Shown one piece after another: positions 49,001-61,800 of a stretch of 64,000 nucleotides of DNA. How positions within the stretch are numbered: the first letter of the stretch is position 1; every line of letters begins with the position of its first letter. Under the pieces are notes generated by a model. It ran no database searches. It was not told the DNA's origin and was given only the letters and a program-made list of their open reading frames with translations. This DNA comes from Sipunculus nudus (taxonomy: Eukaryota > Annelida > Sipuncula > Golfingiida > Sipunculidae). The stretch lies in contig CM049321.1 of the NCBI GenBank assembly GCA_026874595.1, positions 6,438,979 to 6,502,978 on the forward strand, given 5' to 3'. The position numbers were made by a program, and so were the translations under genes.

Positions 49001-52000
49001 TTGACATTTGACATTTAAACTTTTGACTTTCATAAGGAGGACGTTGTGAATGTGTTGTGAGAGGACGTTGATGGACTGGTATTGCGCCGGATCCTATATT
49101 AATGTCCCCTACGTTTTTCCATATGTAACAGAACAAAGCGGGGTCTCAGTTTATTACCCATTGCAAAGGATTGTGGCGCATTTCATTTATAGTCATATAA
49201 AATATAAAAAACAGGGCTCTTGGTAAACGTGTGAATGTAAAGGCCATAACAGTAGCGTTACAAGTACAAACATACAATTTAAGCAACAAGTGCTTGATTA
49301 AAAATAAAAATATTATTATAATTTTTCTTCTTCTTTTCATTATTATTATTACAATAAGAATTAAAATCAGCATTATCATTATCATAATTTAAATAACTAT
49401 TCGTAAATACCTCTGAAGACGATTCGGCCTGCCTGAGACCTGACACGACGCCTGTGGCCCAGGAGATCCCGAGATAAAAATCCTTGTGTCTCACCAGGGG
49501 GAAGTACGTGTCGTTTCTGCTCGGGTTCGCTACGTCACGCACGATCAGCAGAATACGCTCCCTATTGACTAAAAGAACAAAATATTCAATGTGGAATTTT
49601 ATAAAGGCGGGTTCAGTGGAGAGATTGTGATAATAGCTTTGTCAGTGAATCCGTTTGGTGGCATTTACTTGCGTAGAGGATGACGTGAAATGCAAGGTTA
49701 TATTTTATTAGTTTGTTTATATTGTTACAAGGATCAGAGGTCACAGATCGCGTGTTTACCTAAGATTCACTAGATATATCACCTGATCCCGAGTTTACTG
49801 GTTTCCTGCTCAAAATCGACATATAAACTCCGGCCGAGAGAAAGGCGACACGTTTAACCAACTTGATAACTGTGTGACAGGTAAATTGCCTGTCACAGCA
49901 AAGGCGAAACCTCATGGGAAATAGTGAATTAAATAAGTATCAAAACATGCGACAGCGGATTATAATAAAAATCCCCCGAGTTCCTCCGTAGCAAAATTTC
50001 GCTCAATTCCAGGAGGCCTCATCATTTCCTCAACGCCGCGCTAAAGCGCGAAGAGCACCCAATGGAGCTGTATAAAAACTGACAAGGCTTGTCCATAGGA
50101 GATCCAACCAAAAATTAGGGGTTTCGGGCTAGATTTGGTCGCACATATTTATTATGGACATTAAAAGCAATTAAAAATTAAACCATTCGATAGCGAGTCT
50201 AGAAGAGGTTGAAAAATCCGATTTGAACCGCCGGTAGATCTTTGGGTTCGTCCGAAATCCGCGCCGTTTGATTCGGTGGGATTTCCCTGGACGGTCCGAG
50301 CGATGTTCATGGCAAAGCTCGAGCTTCGTGCGGGATATATCGCCGACTACTTACTTATAGGAGCATTGCGAAGTTAGAGAGCGACGAATTAGGCTCACAC
50401 GAGTTTCCAATGACGTCCTTTCAGACCCCTTCACATTTCAGGCATAGAATAAATCCTTAGACTCGTCCCGGATCTTCATACATGTGTGATCATTGACTAT
50501 AAAATCGACGGATGTTGGCAGAAATTTTGTCAAAAATGTGATCAGGCTTTTAGAACGTCCGTGTCTCCCATGAATAGCATGCAGTATTTGGTCATAAACG
50601 TTCTTATCCGCTATTGTGACTTGGCTGCAGAAGTCCTTTAAAATAATTTCAACGGCACTAGATATAGATACCGATATCCTTTATTTGTTTACAGTTATTT
50701 AACATAGATCTGCGGCCAAGTAATATGAATACTGTTGAACAAATTGCCAATGTTTTAATTGAAAGATGGTGTCAATGCCCGATGCTGAGTGCTTATCAAA
50801 TGAGTGTTGTTTCAATGATGCTCAATGATTAACTATTTCGTAATTCTTTTCCAATTTGGAAGCATCCTTCTCCGCCAAAGGCATTTTCTATATTCGTAAA
50901 ACAAAATATTTTTCGGCGAGATCCTCATTGACTGCTCGTCTGTAAGGCTAATCTTGGCATATTGCTTGCACAACAAGAATGCAGGTATTTTGGATGGGAT
51001 AATATTTCTGCTATAACTGAGAAATGACACTCTGTGTCCGACAGTCATATTGTGTTAAGTCGCACGTGATAGAACCAAACATTCTCACTTGTCTTTTAAC
51101 AAAATTTTCCTACATAAGCCCTTGGCCTGTGTTTAATTGATGTGACGTTATACATGCACAGTGGATTCACACAATGTACATGACCATCTGGCCCAACGCC
51201 GATTCCCTTGAATGAGGTTTGTTAAACAATCTGTTCAAAGCAGCACGGTAGATAAAGAACTTTTCCGTAACTTTGAAAGACGGATATCCAAATGTTAAAA
51301 AATAAGGACAATTATGTATAAAGAAACTACGATTATCAAGTTAATCAAATCACAAGCTATATTAAATTGTCCTCAATTATGTAAATGAATAATAATAATA
51401 ATAATATTACTACATATGCAACTGATAAAATATATAATTATTTAAAAAAAATCCTCACCTTCCGCCCAAAATGGATGGTGTCTGACGTAGTAAGCGAGAG
51501 CATAGATCCAGTAACCGAGGTGAAAATGGTGGTCGCTGAAGAGCGGGAATCCGAAGTTTGCCGTCGGGTTGATGGGTTCGTTTTCAGGGCCACTACGTAA
51601 CAGCAGGCCGCCGTATACAGTATCGTACCGGAACTTGTTACCGTCAGACAGAGTATCTGTGTTAATAGACTAAATGATCAGCCTTGTGAAACGAGGAGAT
51701 GTAATGGGGACTATCCACAGGATAGTCGCGCATTTCTAAAATTATTTAAAAGTTCTTTCGACACAACCAAATATCATAATATCTTCATGTTAACGGCATA
51801 TAATGGGATTGTTTTAATTACTTTTCATAATTAAGATTTCATTGGAAGCATCTTGGTTTACAAATAGTCAACAATACGCTACAGGTTAAACTCTATGATA
51901 TATTATCCTGTCCTAGGTACGCGCCCTCTAAAAAAAACAAAAAATAATAAAGTGGGGCTTGTTCTCTGCCCCCCCCCCCTGGAACTAGGCCAAATCACCA

Positions 52001-55000
52001 ATTATATTTATATTTTATTTAAATGTGGCTATATATTTATTTTAAATTTAATAATTGTGTCTGTAGCACAGAGGGTGGATTAAAAAAATATGTGATATTT
52101 CATTATAAAAAGAATGAAAAAAATCAGAAGACCAAGCTGCAAAGACAGGATATTAAGCTTATTAAGTTAAGTCATTTTGTAGTGGAATAAATAAAAAACT
52201 TTTTACAAAATTAGAAAAATGATTAACACGATTCTTAAATGGAGGCGAAAGTTTTTAAACTGAATCTTAAAAGTGGATATGACACAACAATGATTTTTTT
52301 TAAGGTATGATCATATTATTCCGAATTCTTACTTTATCCCTGGTCTTTCATTTTACATAATGGCATATTGATGTACATTTGAGTTTTTGTTCAAAACAAA
52401 TACTGTTCGATTAAACTTGTAGATAAATTTACAATTAATCTTGTTAATTTACGTTAAAAACTGCATTTAAAAATATTTTCCAGTCTCAATCATATAATCT
52501 CAGCCATTAGAAGCGGATTTATCATAAAGGATGTAAAACTCCAACAAATAGCATAATTCTCCTAACATTTATTCTTACTGTACAGAAAGAAACATGAGGT
52601 ACGTGAACCGTATTCTAACCATGAAAATGTCATCTTAGATTGTAAATACATATGGATTACATAAGGTTCTATAAAACGATTTTACGTCCTTTACGGAGTA
52701 ATAAGATTCACACATGAATACTACAGATCACTCTGCATGATGCTTTACTTTTTATTTTATATGACAAATCTGGTCATTGATCGGTTCTGCATTTTTCAGT
52801 ATGACGCGTATGCCTGTTTAAAATATATCCCTAGTTTCATCGCTACCTCTCCTTTGTCTCAATCTCGGATGTACAATCAGTGTTATATTTGACAGGTGCC
52901 ACTCATCAATTGTCACGTAGTCATAAGTCAAAGCCCGTTTGGGACTTATATCGTCGAGAACCATGCCATGCCAAACGAGTCCTAAGGGTCTATGTTCTCA
53001 TTTTTGCATAAATCTAACAAGGCCAACAGGCCTAATGCGAACCTGTGCAATGAGATTACACCAGGTTTAATGCTTCAATGCTGGACCATTACTTTTCAGG
53101 AATATGTGTAACATGTATATGAACAATGCAAGTACTATACACTTAGAACAAGAAACAATTAAACAAACATCACTGCTGCAATTCTGGCAAGGGTGCACAC
53201 AACATAATGACTAGAATATGGGTAGTCAACATGCGACTACGTGTATTCGCCAAAATCAGAGTAGGAAAGGTGAAGTGAGGCATGGATTGAGTGGCAAGGG
53301 GAAATAGAGTGAGGTGTGTTGCATAATAGCCTGGATGTCTGCAGCCGAAATATGTATCTAGATTGCACCACCTACCACAAAATCCAGAAAGCTGTCCAAG
53401 ATGTATAAGCATGCAAAATTTTAGGCAGATAAGTCAAACCACTACTGAGATATGAGTGATTTTAGCCCTAGGCACACAAACAGACGGATGCTGTGCAAAA
53501 ATGACAGCAGTGGCGCCACCAATTTTGTGTATGATTAGGAGCTATGAGAGATCTATACACATGCAAAATTTCAGGGGGATATGTCAAACCAGTCCTGAGA
53601 TATAAGCCTGAATGTCTGCAGCGTATATATAAATGTAGGTGGCGCCCTTGCCACAAAATCCAGAAAGCTATCCAAGATGTAAAAACCTGCCAAATTTTAG
53701 GCAGATATGTAAAACCACTGCCGACATATGAGTGATTTTATCCCACGGCAAACAAACAGACTGACGCTGTGCAAAACTGATTGCAGGTGGCGCCACTAGT
53801 TTTGCGTATGATAAAGAGCTATGTGAGATCTATAGACATGCAATATTTTTGCCCAATCGGTCAAATGTTTCCTGAGATATGGGCTTGGATGTCTGCAGCG
53901 TAAATTTAAATGTAGGTGGCGCCACCTGTCATAAAATCAAGAAAGCCCTCAAGGATGTAAAAACCTGCAAAATATCAGGTGGATAAGTCAAACCACTGCC
54001 GAGATATGTGTGATTTTATTCCAAGGCAGATGAACAGATGGACGCTGTGCAAAAATGGTTGAAGGTGGCGCCACCAGTATTGCGTATGATAAAGAGCTAT
54101 GGGAGATCTATACACATGCACAATTTTGGCCTATACTTGAGATATGAGCTTGGATGTCTGCAGCTTAAACGTGAATGAAGGTGGCGCCACCTGTCATAAA
54201 ATCAAGAAAGCTGTCCAGGATGTATACATATGCAAAATTTCAGGTGGATAAGTCCAACCAATGCAGAGATATGAGTGTTTTTATCTAAAGGCAGATGAAC
54301 AGGTGGACGCTGTGCAAAAATGGTTGCAGGTGGTGCCACCATTTTTAGTGTATGTTATGAAGCTTTCCAAGGGCTACATTTGTGCAAAATCTTTAGCCTT
54401 ATCGGTCAAACGGTTCCCGAGAAATGTGGGTTTATGTGGGGAAACAGACGCACAAATGGACGCTGGGCAGAGAGGAAAGGTCAGAGGTCAACCAAAAATG
54501 AGGGCCCAGCAGTTCACATGTGACCGATCATAATTCAGAATATTAAAAAATTGTGCCCAGTGGTTATGGAGGAGTCTCCGGAAAACTCTGTTTTGGCGGA
54601 TACAATGATTGTTGCTGGCACCACCAGTCTTATATACAACGAAGAGATATATACATATGCCCAATGTCAGACTGATATGTCAAACCCCTCCTGTGAAATA
54701 AGCAGGGACATACACTGTGCAAAAATTATTGTAGGTGGCGCCACCAGTCTTGTACACTATAAAGCTACCCGATAAGTATAAACATACCAAATTTTAGGCT
54801 GATGTATCAAATTCCTCTGTAGAAATAAGCAGGCGCATACACTGCAAAAGTCAATGTTGGTGGCACCACCTGTCTTCAAAATGATAATACCATCAAAGAC
54901 GCATAGACAGGTATCAGTCCAATACAACAAACTTCCCCAGAGTTTGATGCACTGGGCTGACAAGGCTTAGGTGAGTAAGGCAGTTGCCCCCAAGTGACCT

Positions 55001-57977
55001 GTGACAAATTGCTGCCTCAAGCTACTGCACTGAGTGAACTCTTGACCTGCACCTGGCTAGACTGAGAGAACTTGTGACCTGTACCTGGCTGCACTGAGTT
55101 AACTCTTTACCTGTTGCATAATCTGACACAGTTGGCAGTCTGCCAAAGCTATAAATAGATTCAGGCTGAACTTTGGTGCCAAATATGATGCAGTGAGCAG
55201 TCTACCAAAGCTATAAATAGAATGCAGCTACTGCACTGAGTGAACTCTTGACCTATACCTGGCTGCACTTCTTCCAATCCTGGCACTGTGCCAAAACTAT
55301 TTATAGAGCTGACATTATCTTGGCTAATGGCCAACATCAAGGCACTGGCAATTTTCCCAAGGAAAACCAAGTGCTGCCATCTATACACAAAAGTGGTCCC
55401 TACTTGAAATAACTTCCAAATACAAAATGCTTTTCAGGTGACTTTTTATAAAAAAGAAATCAGGAATATATGTAAAATTATTACAAATGCATACTGAATG
55501 AAAAATTAAAATACAGATATATCTCACTGATGACAAATTCTTGAATGAAATTGAGTAGGGATACCAATAATTTATAATCCACGTACAGTTGTCTTTATAT
55601 AGCCACAGAGAGATAAATATCCGTGATTGTCACAATGCCTGGTATGATGAATAACTTAAATCATAAATCTAATTTTTTAATAGCTTTTAAAAAAAACTTG
55701 TCAATATTAAGCAAATATAACCTGAAATCTAAATGTCTAGTGGCTTGATGTAATATATGCTGATAAACTGGTGCCAGGCTAGATGTAACAGCATCACACA
55801 GCTAACATATATGGTAAAATGACTCAATTCAATCTCCATAATTTAACCTAAAATCATTCATGTGGAACCATTAATGACAATTATTATAAGAATTATTGTA
55901 GGGATTATTCTTGTAAAATATTTAACAAACTGGCTTCAGTGGCATCAGTCGAAAAACGTTTCGCAGGTTTATAACTCATATAGGAATATACAGCAAACTG
56001 GCTAAGTTCAGCTTCCCATAACTCTGCCAAAAGCACTGAGCCAAAACCATGTGAACAAACTTGAATTATCAACATCTGAGGATAATTAATGTGTGAGATT
56101 TAAGAATTTGGCTTAGTGGTTTTTGAGAAGAAGATCTTTGTAGCCACTGAGCTAAAATGGGCTATTATTGCAGATGACTAAATCAGCTTTTAATAACTTT
56201 GCCAAAAGTCACTGAAAAGAGACCATTTGAACAAACTTCAGAAAGCACTACCCTAGGATCATTTCTGTGCGATATTAAACATTTTGGTCATATGGTTTCA
56301 GAGGAGAAGTTTTTTGTAGCCCTCAGTGTGATACAGGCACTAATGACCCCGTACAAAAACGGCCGATGCAGGTGGCGCCACCAATCCTCAATTTCAGATG
56401 TGACCTATGTAACCAACATTGTCCTAAAATTTGGTGATGATAGCTCCAGCCGTTTCTAAGATTTAAATTTTAATATGCTTTTTTGCACAGTTACCAAAGT
56501 TCAACCTCCTGTAACTCGGTCAAAAATCTCCGAACTGGAACCAGTCGAACAAACTTCAGAAAGATTGTGGGGGGATCATTTCTGTGAAATATTGGACAAT
56601 TTGGCTGGACAGTTTCAGAGAAGAAGATTTTTAAAGCTTTTTTAGCTTTTTCACTATTAATTCTAAGAAAATGCAGTTAGAAAAAAATACACAAAATCTG
56701 ATATAGTTTTTTGGATAACTGATTATTTGCAAAAAAATTGGTGATGCTAGCTCTTGCCGTTTTTGAGATAGCTATGGTTAACGTACAGACGACGCACGAC
56801 GTACGACGCACGACACACGACGCACGACGCCGCATCATCGCATAAGCTCACAGGTTCACTAATAAAAATGACGATATTGCTCCAAGGGGCTACGGCAGCG
56901 ACATCAGACATTAATAACATGAAATACGAAAGAACGGGTTATATGCTTATTATGTGAGATAGTTTCAGATCTATTTTATAATTAGCGGTGGTGTCAATAA
57001 TTCGTTGTCGCGCAACTCCGGCGTGGCCAAGCCTCGGAAATGCCAGTTTTTTTTTTTTGTTTTTTTTTGTCGTTGTCTTAACCTCTCATTTCTGCAAATT
57101 GTGTTCTAGAAAGTGGCAACTTCCATATTTCCACCTAAATCCTCATTAATTTTACATTAATTATCCACTAACAAATTTAAACTAAAATGGGTCTAGTCTA
57201 TCTACTAAGTAATATAGAACAAAATAAACACCACCTTAACGACATGATATTTTAATGACTTACCATCAATACGTAACCATTTCTCCAAGCATGATCCGAT
57301 CTCCAGATCAAGAAGCTCGTAGTGCTGCGTGTCGAACGCCCGGGAAATGCTGGCCAGGCGCGCCACCATGGAAATCGACTTCCCAGCGTAGTAACTGTTG
57401 GCGTTGACGCAATCGTCTGCCAATGTCTGCTGCTCTGTGTCCCTGTCCAAGGCGTCCAAAATGTTCTATATTTATTAAAATTAACAATAATTAGTTTAGG
57501 AACCCCCAATTATCGATAAGGACTTCGAATGGTTAACAAGTGTTCTGTTTGCTTTGAATATGTTGGATATCTGAATAATAAACCACACTTCAAGAGTATG
57601 AACTAATTTGTATGGATATTTATTGGTTCAAGGGCACGGGCACTACAGTTCGAGACATTTTTCTTAGAGAGTAGAGATAAAACTTAGGTAAATAAAAGAT
57701 CAAAAGATCAGTTTGCTGAAAAGATCCAGACTACGCTAAAAAAATACTTGAACACCTGTTATATATTCATGTTGACCAGGGTAGGAAGTTCGGTGATAAA
57801 GCTGCCGTACAATAAGCCGAAATTGTAGAACGTGTATGAAATCTGCCTCATGCAATACTTTTAAAAAGAATCTTAAAATATGTTTTTGTTAGTAATTTCT
57901 ATTCATTCTTTAAGCTTTGTGAATGTTCCTTAGACATATGTAGGTAAGTTTTCTTTTAATCCTACCATATATATAAT

Positions 57978-58062
<85 letters not shown>

Positions 58063-58206
58063 CCAACCACATTCACCTGACGATCGGGTCGCATCCCGTG
58101 AAACAGACTGTTGTGAATTTACAGTATTTTTTTTCTTCAGTGTTCTACCGCTCTGGCCTAGTGTGTAGGCCATAGAGCACTTTCAACAGAGGGTAACTCT
58201 ACCTTC

Positions 58207-58268
<62 letters not shown>

Positions 58269-58751
58269 TAATAGTAAGCGTTTAATCAAATAAAACGTTG
58301 CAAGTTTTGATTATATTCCTTGTTACAACTCGAGTGTACATTACCAATAGGCGTTCATTGTCAAGGGCGATCCTCAAGATTGCTTCATCGTCCGGTTCCA
58401 TCTCGGCCTTAGGAAGTGGTTCCTGCATTAGCCAGTCGACCCCGATGTGACCTTTGAACCCAAATGGTGTTGATATGAGATTTTGCGGCTGAAGAAGGGA
58501 CTCCTGAAATGACAAGACAGCGCTTAATTTACTCCTATGCAATCGATCAAATTTTCAACTCATTGAACTTGAGTGCATATTTTAACAGATCTGGTGCTAT
58601 AAATCTATGTAGGAGGAAAGGTACGGAAACAGATGAATATGATAATAATCAGTCAAATGTTCTGATTCCCAATGCTTGCAGTGCGACAAGAAATTCCAAT
58701 TGTTTTAGATATCTAAATTAAATAACTGTTGTTCCATTGTTTTTCAAACCG

Positions 58752-58801
<50 letters not shown>

Positions 58802-61800
58802 TTGGTTGGTTGCGCTTATTTATATCATTGCTACCAACACTCATTTTATTTTGAATGGCGGCTTATAGTTGTTGAAATATTTCGTATCAACTTTGGATCA
58901 AATTTTTTGAGTACAAAGTACACAGAGTACAAAACTATCAATTACAATTTTGTGTTTATTTTCTTCTTTTTTCAAAATTATTTTCTCTGTTTGATATGGC
59001 TTAATATAACCTTCATACAAAGTATTATCTACAGCAGACGGATTTGCATGTGGTATTTATTTTTTTTATCTTTGACTAATTTCGAAATTAAGCAAAACAT
59101 ATACAGTATTCAGCAACCTTGATCACATTGAAGAATCAAAGCTCATAAGAGATTATATTTACCTTATTTTTGGGTTACAAAAAAAAATCTCCCTGGATTT
59201 GAGTAAGCAGAGGCAAAGTTCAATAGTTTTCATTGTCTGACTTTAAAGATGCTTGAAGCGTGTTCATTTACATTTCATGCAGAAAAAGGTAAGGTTATTT
59301 CAGATTTCCAAGGATATTACACAAAGGCATTTCTTAAATTTGTTTCTTTCTTTCTTTTTCCAAATGTGAAAATCTTATTTCCCAGGTACTCAAAATAATC
59401 GTGTTTTCCAAACTGTTTTCATTGTTAAGGCCACGGTGGTTTATGGTCCAATTTCCTAGAAGTTTTCACCATCGAAGATGATAAGTATAAAGTTCTTGAT
59501 TCCAACACTTATGAGTTTAGGTCCGTTTTACCTTCAAAGATATATCTTTACAATAGCTCAGGGTATGTGAGTTAAATTTAACTATTTTAAGGTTTCAAAG
59601 GAGATATTACAAGAATCTCTCCCAATAATAGGTTAGAAATTCCCATGTCCAACAATTATGATTTGTGCCTTATCTGACTCTCCGGGTACTCAAAATCCTT
59701 TTGTTGTCCATTTTATGTATTGGTTAGGTTACAGTGGCCTCATTTCAGGTTAAGTTTAGGCTTCCGATAAAAAACTGGCCTAGAACCCAGCTTGAGTAAG
59801 TTCATTGGTCCGACGTTTACAATCTGTGCCCGTCCGGCTTTAATGGTATTCGAATCATTGATCAAGTAACTCGCAGAATAAAGTTCACAAAGACTGTATT
59901 TATGATTTTAAAGGAAACTTCAGAAAGGGGATCTGCTTTACGTTATGTAAGAAGTTTCTAGGTCCAATGGTTAAGATATGTGCCTTGTTTGACTTTCGGG
60001 CTGCTGGAAAAACATGTTTTATTTTGGCAGTAGCTCAGAATATAGATAACTTTGACTGAATTTTAAAACTGGCCAGGGAGAAGTCTAGATTCAAGGTAAG
60101 AAACGGTGTTAATGTGCAACCGCCTGTTTTCAGGGAAAACAAATCATGCTTATTACGCATGACTCGTAGAATATAGATCACAGTGACCTAATTTCAGGAT
60201 TCAAATGGGACTTCACAAGGGCGTTGTTTAACTTTCAGACTGCTAAAAATTAAATGTTCGACTGGTAACCGAATATAGATAACTTTGTCCCCATTCGGGT
60301 TTAGAAGGAGAGTTTCCAAGGACAAACCTAGGTACTGATCTAGACGTACAGTGCTGCCACCCTGGGTTTAATGGAAAGAAAAAGAAAACAAGTTAGCAAT
60401 CTAAAATTGTCGGCATGAAAATATGAAAACAATTTTTTTTAAATAATTTTACAGCATACAATACTTCTTAGCAAACTTCTGGTGAGAAAGTTTACACTCA
60501 CAAACATATATATAACTATTCTATATTTCCGCTAACTTTGTATAACAAGATCAAAGAAATCGTCGCCAATAAAATTCCGCGTTTGTGAAATATCAACAGA
60601 AGATTTCTACTTGACTTAACTCGTTCAGTTAAAAATCCTATAACCCTATAACAACCAACTGAAGGTGACATTTTTAGAAAAAAAAATATATGAAAGTTTG
60701 AAAAAGAATAAAAACAGTGCATGAATAAGAAGTATGTTCTTTTTACATTATGATTTGTAGTTCAGATGACATTATAATCATGAACCTGAGTGAAGAGGTG
60801 AACTGTGAATTACCTGGTGTGGCATGACTACCATCAGTAGCTGACCGTTTGAAGTTGGACCATTTTTATCGTGCATGTTCCAGTCGAAGCTAATGTAACC
60901 GATTTCATTTTGGACGCAGAAGCTCACAGAAGGCTTGTAGGAGAAAACATTGGCGAAAGCGTCAAAAACATTGTTTCCAGAAGTGTCCCCACGAGGCGAG
61001 GTCCCCATATAGCCAAGCTGCATTAGCCCGTTAAATTTCCCGCCACTAACGGGTTCAAAGTTCAACCCGTTTGCGTCATAAACTGCCTTGACCTCTTCGC
61101 TGAAATATGCGACCCATTTTCTCGTTTGGCTTGGAAGATTTCCTTTGGGTTCATCAAGTTCGATGACAAATTTAGTTCCTGTGCCCATGTCGGTTCCCGA
61201 GCCCCCGCACTGAGTTTGGAACGGCTGCGTTTCCCAATCTGTAGGTGGCTGAATGAATCGACCAATGATATTGACGGCATATTTAACCACGCCCGTTTTG
61301 ACTGTATTGCAGTAGATGATTGATTTGCTGTCAGGCTGCAAAGTACACAGCTGAGGTGTGCACGTGATCATTCCGTGATTTTGATTCCAGTCGTCTTCGT
61401 GATTCATGGCGACCTGAACTTGACTTAAACTGTTTACTGGTTGGTCTAATTGGATCACCAACTTAAAGTCTTGCTGATCGCTCACAGCTGATTGGCAGAA
61501 AGTGGTTTTGCAGAAATTCGTTGAACAAGGAGAAAGATTTGGCATTTCAGTGCAAAATCCCGGGGACGTTGTTGGTTCAGGGGCAATGGTAGTAGTTGGT
61601 GGCACAGTCGGAGCTGGTGTAGTCTCCGGAGTAATTCCGCATACATGTTCGAAAGGTTGTCCCTGCCAATCTCCAGGCGGCTGAACAAATCGACCAATCA
61701 CATTAACGGCATACTTCATTGACGTATCCACAGGAAAATCACGAGTGTAGGTCACAGTACGCATGTCTTCAGAGATTTCACAGGAAATCGAGGGGTTGGT

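Noticed and set aside
54261-54775. Open frames over the palindrome array
   Set aside because: The frames shift between repeat units and follow the tandem repeat, with no domain.
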